Assembly: GCA_934646965.1 (NCBI GenBank)
Contig: CAKUEZ010000033.1
Span: forward strand, 1-19,954
Source: an uncultured Collinsella sp.
Lineage (GTDB): Bacteria; Actinomycetota; Coriobacteriia; Coriobacteriales; Coriobacteriaceae
Reading direction: 5' to 3'
Length of the DNA stretch: 19,954 nucleotides
Part shown: piece after piece, positions 1 through 6,574 of the stretch
How positions within the stretch are numbered: the first letter of the stretch is position 1
How the letters are laid out: every line of letters starts with the position of its first letter
The notes under the pieces: model-generated
The model's input: the letters and a program-made list of their open reading frames with translations, nothing else
What the model was told of the DNA's origin: nothing
The model's database searches: none
Program-made: the position numbers and the translations under genes

Positions 1-80
1 TAGTTTACTAAAGCGAACATAGACGTGGTTAACTTTTACTGCGTCGATGTTGAGGACGAACTGACGTTAGGAGCTCACTC

Positions 81-323
81 ATGTCTTGCGGACCGCAGAT
101 GCCGGCCATGCCGCTTTCGATGGTGAAGGCGGGCGAAACCGTGCGCGTGTCTCGTGTAAAGGGCAACGAGGACATGAAGCACCACCTCAAGGACCTCGGC
201 TTTGTCGAGGGTAGCGAGATTCACGTGGTGAGTTCGAGCGGCGCCAACATCATCGTTACCGTGCTGGGCGCTCGCTTTGGCATCGATTCCAAAGTGGCCA
301 TGCACATCATGACCGTCGGTTAG
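81..323 (+). CDS. feoA: FeoA-family protein, first of two
   Basis: An 80-residue protein that is a single FeoA/SH3-like beta-barrel domain. Recognisable features are the opening MVKAGETVRVSRVKG, the central HHLKDLGFVEGSEIHVV, and the closing ARFGIDSKVAMHIMTV, which follow the FeoA pattern of a (L/M)DLGF turn followed by small beta strands. FeoA proteins are cytoplasmic helpers of the FeoB ferrous-iron transporter. The short Cys- and Met-bearing N-terminal extension (MSCGPQMPAMPLS) precedes the domain. AGGAG at 69-73 sits 7 bases before the ATG and supports this start. It is followed 40 bases later by a second feoA and then feoB, so the iron-transport assignment rests on both sequence and context. 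The promoter is probably at or beyond the left edge of the window. Confidence 0.9.
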   Translation: MSCGPQMPAMPLSMVKAGETVRVSRVKGNEDMKHHLKDLGFVEGSEIHVVSSSGANIIVTVLGARFGIDSKVAMHIMTVG

Positions 324-363
324 ACGACGGTATTTTTGCAAGTACTGAAAGGGGGACAAGTAA

Positions 364-585
364 ATGAAGACGTTGGGTGACGTTAAGGTGGGCGAGAGCT
401 CTACCATCGTCAAGCTTCACGGTGAGGGCGCGCTTCGCCGCCACCTTATGGACCTGGGGCTCATCAAGGGCACGTCGTTTAAGGTCGTGAAGGTCGCACC
501 GCTCGGAGATCCGGTCGAGATCAACGTGCGCGGCTACGAGCTTTCCATCCGCAAGGAGGAGGCCGCCGTCGTCGAGGTCCAGTAA
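364..585 (+). CDS. feoA: FeoA-family protein, second copy
   Basis: A 73-residue, single-domain FeoA protein. The pattern is KTLGDVKVGESSTIVKL, then RRHLMDLGLIKGTSFKVVKV, then APLGDPVEINVRGYELSIRK, which matches the FeoA fold more canonically than the first copy (DPVEIxVRGYxLSIR is a family signature). GGGGGA at 351-356, 7 bases before the ATG, is a good ribosome-binding site. The two feoA copies are clearly diverged rather than a recent duplication. Tandem feoA-feoA-feoB arrangements are common in Firmicutes and Actinobacteria. It probably modulates FeoB GTPase or transport activity at the inner face of the membrane. No terminator is seen between it and feoB, but the 125-base spacer contains a DtxR-like box. 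Confidence 0.92.
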   Translation: MKTLGDVKVGESSTIVKLHGEGALRRHLMDLGLIKGTSFKVVKVAPLGDPVEINVRGYELSIRKEEAAVVEVQ

Positions 586-618
586 AAGGGCCCGCGGCGC
601 ACATTTCTGCAGATAAAG

Positions 619-637
619 TTAGGTTTTTCTAACTTAA
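619..637 (+). promoter_or_regulatory. DtxR/IdeR-like iron box upstream of feoB
   Basis: TTAGGTTTTTCTAACTTAA matches 15 of 19 positions of the DtxR/IdeR consensus as I recall it (TTAGGTTAGSCTAACCTAA). It contains a perfect 7+7 inverted repeat, AAGTTAG (616-622) and CTAACTT (629-635), with a 6-base spacer. It lies 74 bases upstream of the feoB start, where Fe2+-bound DtxR-type repressors act on iron-uptake genes. The regulator itself is not in the window. The match is by eye, without a position weight matrix. Confidence 0.6.
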
Positions 638-664
638 TGCAGCATCTTTGAAGCACACTATCCA

Positions 665-690
665 GCCCGTGCGGAGAAAGCAGCGCGGGC
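665..690 (+). other. Possible hairpin in the feoB leader
   Basis: GCCCGTGC (665-672) can pair with GCGCGGGC (683-690), with one G-U pair and a 10-base loop, just upstream of the feoB ribosome-binding region (AGGAAGAAGG, 695-704). There is no T-tract, so it is not a terminator. It may be an mRNA leader structure or chance pairing in GC-rich DNA. Confidence 0.25.
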
Positions 691-710
691 AAACAAGGAA
701 GAAGGATTGA

Positions 711-3038
711 ATGGCGGATTCTCAGATCCATGTCGCACTGGCGGGTAACCCCAACTGCGGCAAGACCACGCTTTTCAACCTGATCACCGGCGCCAACGGC
801 TACGTTGGCAACTGGCCCGGTGTCACGGTTGAGAAAAAGGAGGCCAAGCTCCTGAGTGACAAGAGCGTCACGATTACGGACCTCCCCGGCATCTACTCGC
901 TTTCCCCCTACAGCCCCGAGGAGCAGTGCTCGCGCGATTACCTCATGAGCGGCGAGCCCGATGTCGTCGTCCAGGTAGTCGACGCCACCAACCTCGAGCG
1001 CAACCTGTACCTGGCGCTTCAGGTCATCGAGACCGGTCTTCCCGTGGTCGTAGCTCTCAACATGGCCGACTTGGTCGAGAAGAACGGCGATAAGATCGAC
1101 ACCGACAAGCTCTCCAAGAAGCTCGGCTGCCCGGTCATGATGATCTCGGCTCTTAAGAACAAGGGCATCACGGAGCTGTTCGACCAGGTCAAAAAGTCTG
1201 CTGCCACCAAGGGCCAGGTGCCGGAGCACAAGTTCGACTCTTCCATCGAGGACGTTCTGACCCACATCGAGAACAACCTGCCGGATAGCGTCCCCGCCAA
1301 CAAGCGCCGCTACTACGCCGTCAAGCTGTTCGAGCGCGATGCGGACGCCTGCAAGCTCATCAACCTTACCAAGGAGAAGGCTGCTCGCGTGGAGCAGCTG
1401 GTCGCCCAGTGTGAGCAGGACTGCGACGACGACGCCGAGTCCATCATCACCGGCGAGCGCTACGGCGTCATCGCCCACATCATCGACGAGTGCATGACCA
1501 AGGCTCCTGCCAAGATGAGCACCTCCGAGAAGATCGACCGCGTGGTTACCAACCGTATCCTGGGCCTGCCGATCTTTGTGGTCATCATGTTCTGCGTGTA
1601 CTACATTGCCGTCTCCACCTTAGGCGGTACGGTGACCGACTTCACCAACGACCAGCTCTTCGGTACCGATGGCTGGTACGTGCTCGGTCAGGGTCGCGAT
1701 GCCTACGACGAGGCGGTTGAGGCTGCGGGCGACGACGCCGATTCGGTCGATCCGGCGGAGTATGGCCCCTATGTCCCCGGTATTACCACCGTGGTGCACG
1801 ACGCCCTCGTGGCGGGCGGTACTGAAGACGGCGGTCTGGTCGACTCGCTCGTCTGTGACGGTATCGTCGGCGGCCTGGGTGCCATCTTCGGCTTCGTGCC
1901 GCAGATGTTCCTGCTCTTTGTGATGCTGTCCTTCCTGGAGGACTGCGGCTACATGGCCCGCGTCGCCTTCATCATGGACCGCGTGTTCCGCCGCTTTGGC
2001 CTGTCCGGTAAGTCCTTCATCCCCATGCTCGTGTCCTCGGGCTGCGGCGTCCCCGGCGTCATGGCCACCAAGACCATCGAGAACGAGAAGGATCGTCGCA
2101 TGACGGTCATGACCACCACGTTCATCCCCTGTGGCGCCAAGCTGCCGATCATCGCCCTGCTCATGGGTTCCATCATCGGCGACTCTTCCACCACTGCCGC
2201 GTGGATCAGCCCGCTCTTCTACTTCCTGGGCGTCTTTGCCGTCATCGCTTCGGGCCTGATGCTCAAGAAGACCAAACTCTTCGCCGGCCGTCCCACGCCG
2301 TTTGTCATGGAGCTGCCTGCCTACCACTTCCCGGCGATCCGTTCTTGGGCGCTGCATGTGTGGGAACGCTGCTTCGCCTTCATCAAGAAGGCCGGCACGG
2401 TCATCTTCGCCTCCACCGTCGTGGTGTGGTTCCTGTCCAACTTCGGCAGCTACAACGGCGCCTTTGGCTTCCTGCCTGCGATGGAGGGTATCCCCGAGGA
2501 GTTTATGGACTACTCCGTGCTCGCTATGCTCGGCAACCTGGTCGCCTGGATCTTCGCGCCGCTCGGCTTTAGCACCTGGCAGGCAACCGCGCTGACCGTC
2601 TCGGGCCTCGTCGCCAAGGAGAACGTCGTCGCTACCGCCGGTTCGCTGCTGTCTGTTGCCGACGCTGCCGAGACCGACCCGAGCCTGTGGACCGCGTTCG
2701 CCGGCATGTTCCCGACCATGGGCGCCTGCGTCGCCTTTGGTGCCTTCAACCTGCTGTGCGCTCCGTGCTTTGCCGCTATGGGCACCATCCGCAACCAGAT
2801 GGACTCCGGCAAGTGGACTGCGATCGCTATTGGCTACGAGTGCGCCTTCGCTTGGGTGATTGGTCTGTTCATCAACCAGTTCTACAACCTGCTTGTTCTG
2901 GGTCAGTTTGGTGTCTGGACGGTTGTCGCCATCGTGCTGCTGGTTGCGATGCTCTTCCAGATCTTCCGTCCCATGCCCAAGCATGTCTGGACTGACGAGG
3001 ACGAGACCAACACCGCCTCCGCTGCTGTTTCCGCCTAG
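711..3038 (+). CDS. feoB: Ferrous iron transport protein B (FeoB)
   Basis: A 775-residue polytopic membrane protein that imports Fe2+ using an N-terminal G domain. The P-loop is GNPNCGKTT (residues 12-20), the G3 motif is DLPG (57-60) and the G4 motif is NMAD (117-120). A helical GDI-like region follows, then two membrane Gate halves with the conserved SFLEDCGYMARVAFIMDR, the SGCGVPGVMATKTIENEKDR segment and FIPCGAKLPI. Length is typical for FeoB. The loop after the first membrane helix carries an acidic stretch (about residues 330-356, DAYDEAVEAAGDDADSVDP) that looks longer than in well-known FeoB proteins. The start is supported by a purine-rich site at 695-704. It sits in a feoA-feoA-feoB locus, has a DtxR-like box upstream and is closed by a strong terminator. 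Confidence 0.97.
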   Translation: MADSQIHVALAGNPNCGKTTLFNLITGANGYVGNWPGVTVEKKEAKLLSDKSVTITDLPGIYSLSPYSPEEQCSRDYLMSGEPDVVVQVVDATNLERNLYLALQVIETGLPVVVALNMADLVEKNGDKIDTDKLSKKLGCPVMMISALKNKGITELFDQVKKSAATKGQVPEHKFDSSIEDVLTHIENNLPDSVPANKRRYYAVKLFERDADACKLINLTKEKAARVEQLVAQCEQDCDDDAESIITGERYGVIAHIIDECMTKAPAKMSTSEKIDRVVTNRILGLPIFVVIMFCVYYIAVSTLGGTVTDFTNDQLFGTDGWYVLGQGRDAYDEAVEAAGDDADSVDPAEYGPYVPGITTVVHDALVAGGTEDGGLVDSLVCDGIVGGLGAIFGFVPQMFLLFVMLSFLEDCGYMARVAFIMDRVFRRFGLSGKSFIPMLVSSGCGVPGVMATKTIENEKDRRMTVMTTTFIPCGAKLPIIALLMGSIIGDSSTTAAWISPLFYFLGVFAVIASGLMLKKTKLFAGRPTPFVMELPAYHFPAIRSWALHVWERCFAFIKKAGTVIFASTVVVWFLSNFGSYNGAFGFLPAMEGIPEEFMDYSVLAMLGNLVAWIFAPLGFSTWQATALTVSGLVAKENVVATAGSLLSVADAAETDPSLWTAFAGMFPTMGACVAFGAFNLLCAPCFAAMGTIRNQMDSGKWTAIAIGYECAFAWVIGLFINQFYNLLVLGQFGVWTVVAIVLLVAMLFQIFRPMPKHVWTDEDETNTASAAVSA

Positions 3039-3067
3039 TTCCGAATAAGGACCAGCCCCTTTCCACG

Positions 3068-3100
3068 AGCCCGGGTATCCCCGCGATACCCGGGCTTTTT
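3068..3100 (+). terminator. Rho-independent terminator after feoB
   Basis: A perfect 12-base-pair stem, AGCCCGGGTATC (3068-3079) with GATACCCGGGCT (3085-3096), closes a 5-base loop and runs into five T residues (3096-3100). It lies 29 bases after the feoB stop and should end the iron-transport transcript before the small gene at 3214. Confidence 0.92.
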
Positions 3101-3213
3101 GGTGGGGGAGATGTGGCGTTTCCGCAGATAAAAGTGACCAAAATAAACCTGTTCCTTTTTGGCAGGTGGGGGATGGTGTAAAGTAAGTGGTGGTTAACTA
3201 GAGGAGGCTTGCT

Positions 3214-3414
3214 ATGGCACCTATCGATATTGTTGTTCTGGCTGTGATCGGTATTGCGTTTGTCGCCGTGTGCGTGCGCATCTACCGTAAGGGCACTTGC
3301 GCCGACTGCGCTCAGGGCGGCGTTTGCACGGGGCATTGCTCCAACAAGAAGACCTGCGCGGCGCTTAAAGGCGTGGACAAGATTGCCGAGGATCTTGGTC
3401 GCGGCATTCAGTAA
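3214..3414 (+). CDS. Small FeoB-associated Cys-rich membrane protein
   Basis: A 66-residue protein with one N-terminal membrane helix (about residues 4-23, IDIVVLAVIGIAFVAVCVRI). A basic stop-transfer segment (RIYRKG) and a cysteine cluster at residues 29, 32, 38, 42 and 48 (CADCAQGGVCTGHCSNKKTC) follow. This layout matches the FeoB-associated Cys-rich membrane protein family, which is found beside feoB in many Gram-positive bacteria and whose role in iron uptake is not established. GAGGAGG at 3201-3207 is a strong ribosome-binding site 6 bases before the ATG. It is separated from feoB by a terminator, so it probably has its own promoter. The upstream stretch shares a 14-base motif with the region in front of feoB. 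Confidence 0.82.
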   Translation: MAPIDIVVLAVIGIAFVAVCVRIYRKGTCADCAQGGVCTGHCSNKKTCAALKGVDKIAEDLGRGIQ

Positions 3415-3430
3415 TAAAACCCAGGCTCAA

Positions 3431-3464
3431 ACGCCCCGCGAGCATCCGTTCGCGGGGCGTTTTT
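3431..3464 (+). terminator. Rho-independent terminator after the Cys-rich gene
   Basis: ACGCCCCGCGA (3431-3441) pairs perfectly with TCGCGGGGCGT (3450-3460) across an 8-base loop and ends in five T residues (3460-3464). It is 16 bases after the stop codon and isolates the iron locus from the LacI-type gene downstream. Confidence 0.92.
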
Positions 3465-3513
3465 CGCATTTGGGGGTAGGCGCGGCGAGTGGACGAGTGA
3501 TTTTGGGGTATCG

Positions 3514-3529
3514 TTAACCGTATTGTTAA
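3514..3529 (+). promoter_or_regulatory. Inverted repeat in the promoter region of the LacI-type gene
   Basis: TTAAC (3514-3518) and GTTAA (3525-3529) form an AT-rich inverted repeat 31 bases upstream of the regulator's ATG, within GTTAACCGTATTGTTAAT. This is where an autoregulatory operator or a -10 element could lie. It does not match the GTGAACGTTCAC operators found elsewhere in the window. The evidence is symmetry and position only. Confidence 0.3.
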
Positions 3530-3559
3530 TTAGCAACTTACCAACACCGGAGTAACTCT

Positions 3560-4639
3560 ATGAGCGCTCGCGTAACCATGAAGGACATAGCCGCCGAGCT
3601 CGGCGTTTCCATCAATACCGTGCACAAAGCCCTGACGGGCAAGGCCGGCGTGAGCGAGTCCGTGCGCGCCAAAGTTAACGATAAGGCCGAGGAGATGGGT
3701 TATCACCGCAACACGAGCGCTTCGAGCCTGCGTCGCAAGGACATCAACCTGACCTTTTGCCTGCCGTGCGCATCGCGCGAGGGTGCTTACTTCTATCGCT
3801 ACCTGTGGGAAGGCTGCAATCGCTTTGAGCAGGAGGTCATCGACCAGGGCATTAGCGTCGAGCGCGTCGAGTTTGGCGTCGGCGGCTATGCCGATGCACT
3901 CGAGCAAATCGATGAGCGCCTGCAGGTGGGCGAGAAGATCGACGGCCTGCTCGCCTACGTTCCGGGCGACGACCGCGCGACCCATCTGCTGGAGCAGATC
4001 GCCGAGGCAGGCGTGGCGATTGAGCTCGTCGATGGCGACCGTCCGCATCTCGACCGCCTTGGGGCCAGCTTGGCCGATTATTCGACAGCGGGTAGCCTAA
4101 TGGCCGAGCAGGCGGCCAACCTGGTTCATGCTGCTGGTGCCGATGCCCGCGTTCTACTCTTGGCAGGCGATCCCTATACCGATTCGCACTACCTGACCGC
4201 CCGCGCCTTCCATACGTACCTGCGCGAGCATAATGTTCCCTGGCAGGTCGAGGATCTTACCGGTGCGCACGCCCAGGTCAAGCAGCTCGAGCGCGAGCTC
4301 AAGAACCGTCTCAATGGCCCGGATGCACCCGAGCTTATCTGCAGCGTGTTCGCGGTGGGCTCCGAGCTGGTGGCCGATGCACTCATTTCGGCGGGCAAAG
4401 CCGGCGAGGTCATGGTGATTGGCAACGACCTGTTCCCCGAGAGCGCGCTTGCCCTGCGTCGCGGTATCTTTACCAATATCGTCTACAAGGACCCGGTGGG
4501 TTTGGCCTACCGCGGTGCCAAGACGCTGGGCAATTACTTGCTGTGGGGTAAAGCGCCTGCGGACCCCGTGCAAAAGGGTGCCGTGGAGATGGTGTTTGCC
4601 AGCAACGTCGATCGTTACTGCAAGCTCGCTGGTATCTAG
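3560..4639 (+). CDS. LacI-family transcriptional regulator
   Basis: A 359-residue protein with an N-terminal LacI-type helix-turn-helix (MKDIAAELGVSINTVHKAL, residues 7-25). The hinge-side segment VSESVRAKVNDKAEEMGYHRN and a periplasmic-binding-protein-like effector domain (about 60-355) follow. The recognition helix reads SINTVHKAL where the family norm is close to SxxTVSRVL, so DNA specificity may be unusual. GGAG at 3549-3552 supports the start. It lies directly upstream of the uxaC promoter and is the only regulator in the window. It is therefore the leading candidate to bind the palindromes in front of uxaC, the symporter and GH105, with galacturonate or a derivative as inducer. That link is inference, because no copy of the palindrome lies in its own promoter. 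No clear terminator follows it. Confidence 0.9.
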   Translation: MSARVTMKDIAAELGVSINTVHKALTGKAGVSESVRAKVNDKAEEMGYHRNTSASSLRRKDINLTFCLPCASREGAYFYRYLWEGCNRFEQEVIDQGISVERVEFGVGGYADALEQIDERLQVGEKIDGLLAYVPGDDRATHLLEQIAEAGVAIELVDGDRPHLDRLGASLADYSTAGSLMAEQAANLVHAAGADARVLLLAGDPYTDSHYLTARAFHTYLREHNVPWQVEDLTGAHAQVKQLERELKNRLNGPDAPELICSVFAVGSELVADALISAGKAGEVMVIGNDLFPESALALRRGIFTNIVYKDPVGLAYRGAKTLGNYLLWGKAPADPVQKGAVEMVFASNVDRYCKLAGI

Positions 4640-4696
4640 TCGGGGGCGGGTACCTCCGGCGAGGCTCGCGGCCACATCCGTATAACCTACCTACAA

Positions 4697-4880
4697 TCAG
4701 GTCTAATACTTTTCCCGAGAAGTGAACGACCTTATTTGGACCCCTGAAGCATCCACACTTTTTGGCGCCTAAACCGCAGGATTCCAACGGCAAAACCGCA
4801 GGAAATGAGCCGCCAAAAGTGTCGATGCTCCGGGGGTCCGTTTTGACTCGTTCACTTCTCGGGAAAAGTATTAGACCTGA
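4697..4880. repeat. 184-base long inverted-repeat element (MITE-like or structured)
   Basis: The outer arms (4697-4729 and 4848-4880) are perfect inverted repeats of 33 bases, beginning TCAGGTCTAATACTTTTCCC and ending in its complement. After an 8-base unpaired segment on each side, pairing resumes in the same register between 4738-4767 and 4811-4839, with three mismatches and one extra T. The folded arms therefore span about 70 bases each. The 43-base centre holds a direct repeat, AAACCGCAGGA, at 4771-4781 and 4793-4803. There is no open reading frame of note and no T-tract after it, so it is not an ordinary terminator. Terminal perfection with a decayed interior suggests a small non-autonomous mobile element. 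The flanks (AA on both sides) are too short to prove a target duplication. Confidence 0.8.
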
Positions 4881-4953
4881 AAAAAAAGATCGTTGGGCTC
4901 CACGCCCAGTAACCGTTGACCCGCCAAAATCTACCGTTCACCCCGTGGTGGTT

Positions 4954-4969
4954 AGGTGAACGTTCACCT
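4954..4969. promoter_or_regulatory. Operator O1 of the uxaC promoter
   Basis: AGGTGAACGTTCACCT is a perfect 16-base palindrome with the central CG typical of LacI-family operators. Its right half overlaps the proposed -35 element (TTCACC, 4963-4968). A half-site, CGTTCACC, lies just upstream at 4935-4942. Confidence 0.85.
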
Positions 4970-4992
4970 GTACGTAACAAATGCACTAAGAT
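4963..4992 (+). promoter_or_regulatory. Candidate promoter of uxaCBA
   Basis: TTCACC (4963-4968, 4 of 6 to the -35 consensus) and TAAGAT (4987-4992, 4 of 6 to the -10 consensus) are separated by 18 bases and lie between two operators. A repressor bound at both would cover the -35 element and the transcription start. The assignment is by pattern and by analogy with the symporter promoter. Confidence 0.5.
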
Positions 4993-5006
4993 GGTGAACG
5001 TTCACC
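4993..5006. promoter_or_regulatory. Operator O2 of the uxaC promoter
   Basis: GGTGAACGTTCACC is a perfect 14-base palindrome centred 38 bases downstream of O1. It lies immediately after the proposed -10 element, where a bound LacI-type protein would block initiation. Confidence 0.85.
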
Positions 5007-5059
5007 TAGAGGATAACGGGCGCACGGTGCACCCGCTCCGCCAACAGAGGGGTTGTTTG

Positions 5060-6487
5060 ATGAAAAACTTCATGGACGATCAGGATTTCCTGCTGAGCAC
5101 CAAGACCGGCGAGGAGCTGTTCCACAACTTTGCCGAGGGCATGCCCATCGTCGACTACCACTGCCACATCTCTCCCAAGGAGATCTGGGATGACAAGCGT
5201 TTTGAGAACATCACCGAGGTCTGGCTGGGCGGCGACCACTACAAGTGGCGCCTGATGCGCGCCAACGGCGTTGACGAGCGCTTCATTACCGGTGACGCCC
5301 CCGCTCGCGAGAAGTTCCAGAAGTGGGCCGAGACCCTGGGTCGTTGCGTGGGCAACCCCGTCTTTGAGTGGAGCCACCTGGAGCTCAAGCGCTACTTTGG
5401 CTACGAGGGCGTCCTCAACGGCAAGACCGCCCAGGAGGTCTGGGACCTCGCCAACGCTAAGCTCGCCGAGGCCAGCTTCACCTGCCGCAACTTGATCAAG
5501 CAGTCCAACGTCCGCATGATCTGCACCACCGACGACCCCGCCGACAGCTTTGAGTGGCACAAGAAGATTGCCGCCGACGAGAGCTTCGACGTCCAGGTCG
5601 TCCCGGCCATGCGTCCCGACGCCGCTCTGCGCATCGAGCGTGGCCAGGAGTTCGCGGACTACTGCAAGCACCTCTCCGAGGTCGCCGGCGTCGAGGTCAA
5701 TGACTTCGAGGGCATGAAGGCCGCCATCTCCAAGCGTTACGATGTCGCCCACGAGCTGGGTTGCCGCGCTTCCGACCACGCGCTCGACTACGTCATGTAC
5801 GTCCCGGCCAGCGCCGACGAGATCGAGGCCATCTTTGCCAAGGGCCTTGCCGCCGAGCCGCTCACCGAGGATGAGGTCCTTAAGTACAAGACCGCCTTTA
5901 TGCAGTTTGTCGCCGGCGAGTATGTCCGCTTGGGTTGGGCCATGCAGCTGCACTTTGGCTGCAAGCGCGACAACAACCGCGCCATGTTTGCCAAGCTTGG
6001 CCCCGACACCGGTTACGACTGCATCTCCAACTACACGCCGTCCGACCAGCTCGCCGATTTCCTCAACTCCATCCAGGAGACCACGGGCCTGCCCAAGACC
6101 ATCCTGTACAGCCTGAACCCCATCGACAACACCATGATCGATACCGTCATGGGCTGCTTCCAGGAGGCTCCGACCGCCGGCAAGATTCAGAACGGCTCCG
6201 CTTGGTGGTTCAACGACAACGAGGTCGGCATGCGCGAGCAGCTCACCGCTCTTGCCAACGAGGGCGTCCTGGGCAACTTCGTCGGTATGCTCACCGACTC
6301 CCGCTCCTTCCTGTCCTATCCGCGCCACGAGTATTTCCGTCGCGTGCTGTGCGGCGTGATCGGCGAGTGGGTCGAGCAGGGCAAGTATCCGGCCGACATG
6401 GAGCTGCTGGGCACCATCGTGCGCGACATTAGCTACAACAACTCCGTCCGCTACTTTGGCTTTGACCTGGACACCGTCGAGGCCTAA
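5060..6487 (+). CDS. uxaC: Uronate isomerase (glucuronate/galacturonate isomerase)
   Basis: A 475-residue cytoplasmic member of the uronate isomerase family (amidohydrolase superfamily). It converts D-galacturonate to D-tagaturonate, and D-glucuronate to D-fructuronate, the first step of hexuronate catabolism. The N-terminal DYHCHISPKEIWDD contains the HxH metal motif (H34, H36). Further family stretches include WLGGDHYKWRLMRANGV, MICTTDDPADSFEWH, LHFGCKRDNN, and the C-terminal MLTDSRSFLSYPRHEYFRR. The ATG at 5060 is chosen because AGAGGGG (5046-5052) precedes it and the protein then starts MKNFMDDQDF as in homologues. Upstream in-frame ATGs would run through the operators. Length is normal for UxaC. 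It is the first gene of the uxaC-uxaB-uxaA unit and is controlled by the O1/O2 operator pair. Confidence 0.97.
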   Translation: MKNFMDDQDFLLSTKTGEELFHNFAEGMPIVDYHCHISPKEIWDDKRFENITEVWLGGDHYKWRLMRANGVDERFITGDAPAREKFQKWAETLGRCVGNPVFEWSHLELKRYFGYEGVLNGKTAQEVWDLANAKLAEASFTCRNLIKQSNVRMICTTDDPADSFEWHKKIAADESFDVQVVPAMRPDAALRIERGQEFADYCKHLSEVAGVEVNDFEGMKAAISKRYDVAHELGCRASDHALDYVMYVPASADEIEAIFAKGLAAEPLTEDEVLKYKTAFMQFVAGEYVRLGWAMQLHFGCKRDNNRAMFAKLGPDTGYDCISNYTPSDQLADFLNSIQETTGLPKTILYSLNPIDNTMIDTVMGCFQEAPTAGKIQNGSAWWFNDNEVGMREQLTALANEGVLGNFVGMLTDSRSFLSYPRHEYFRRVLCGVIGEWVEQGKYPADMELLGTIVRDISYNNSVRYFGFDLDTVEA

Positions 6488-6574
6488 ATCCAAACCTGGT
6501 TCCGGGAGCGTCGTCGCCACACGCGGCGCCCCTGTTTTGCTTACACGCTAACAGCTATCTAAGGAGAGACACAG

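Larger units (their letters stand above)
4640..5059 (+). other. 420-base intergenic region between the LacI-type gene and uxaC
   Basis: No credible gene is present here. From left to right it holds a 57-base unstructured spacer, a 184-base long inverted repeat (4697-4880), an A-tract of eight (4880-4887), an operator half-site CGTTCACC (4935-4942), two full palindromic operators flanking a promoter (4954-5006), and the uxaC leader with its ribosome-binding site AGAGGGG (5046-5052). Confidence 0.85.

Noticed and set aside
1..12. TAGTTTACTAAA as a second iron box
   Set aside because: It is cut by the window edge and too short to score; mentioned only as a possibility under the feoB box.
4894..4908. 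Small stem TGGGC/GCCCA after the inverted repeat
   Set aside because: Five pairs with no T-tract, expected by chance in this base composition.
4762..4959. 65-codon open frame on the + strand in the uxaC upstream region
   Set aside because: It begins inside the long inverted repeat, runs through the A-tract and the first operator, and encodes no recognisable protein.
6505..6536. Possible terminator between uxaC and uxaB
   Set aside because: Only four consecutive pairs form before the TTTT, and a stable stem cannot be drawn. The genes are more likely co-transcribed.
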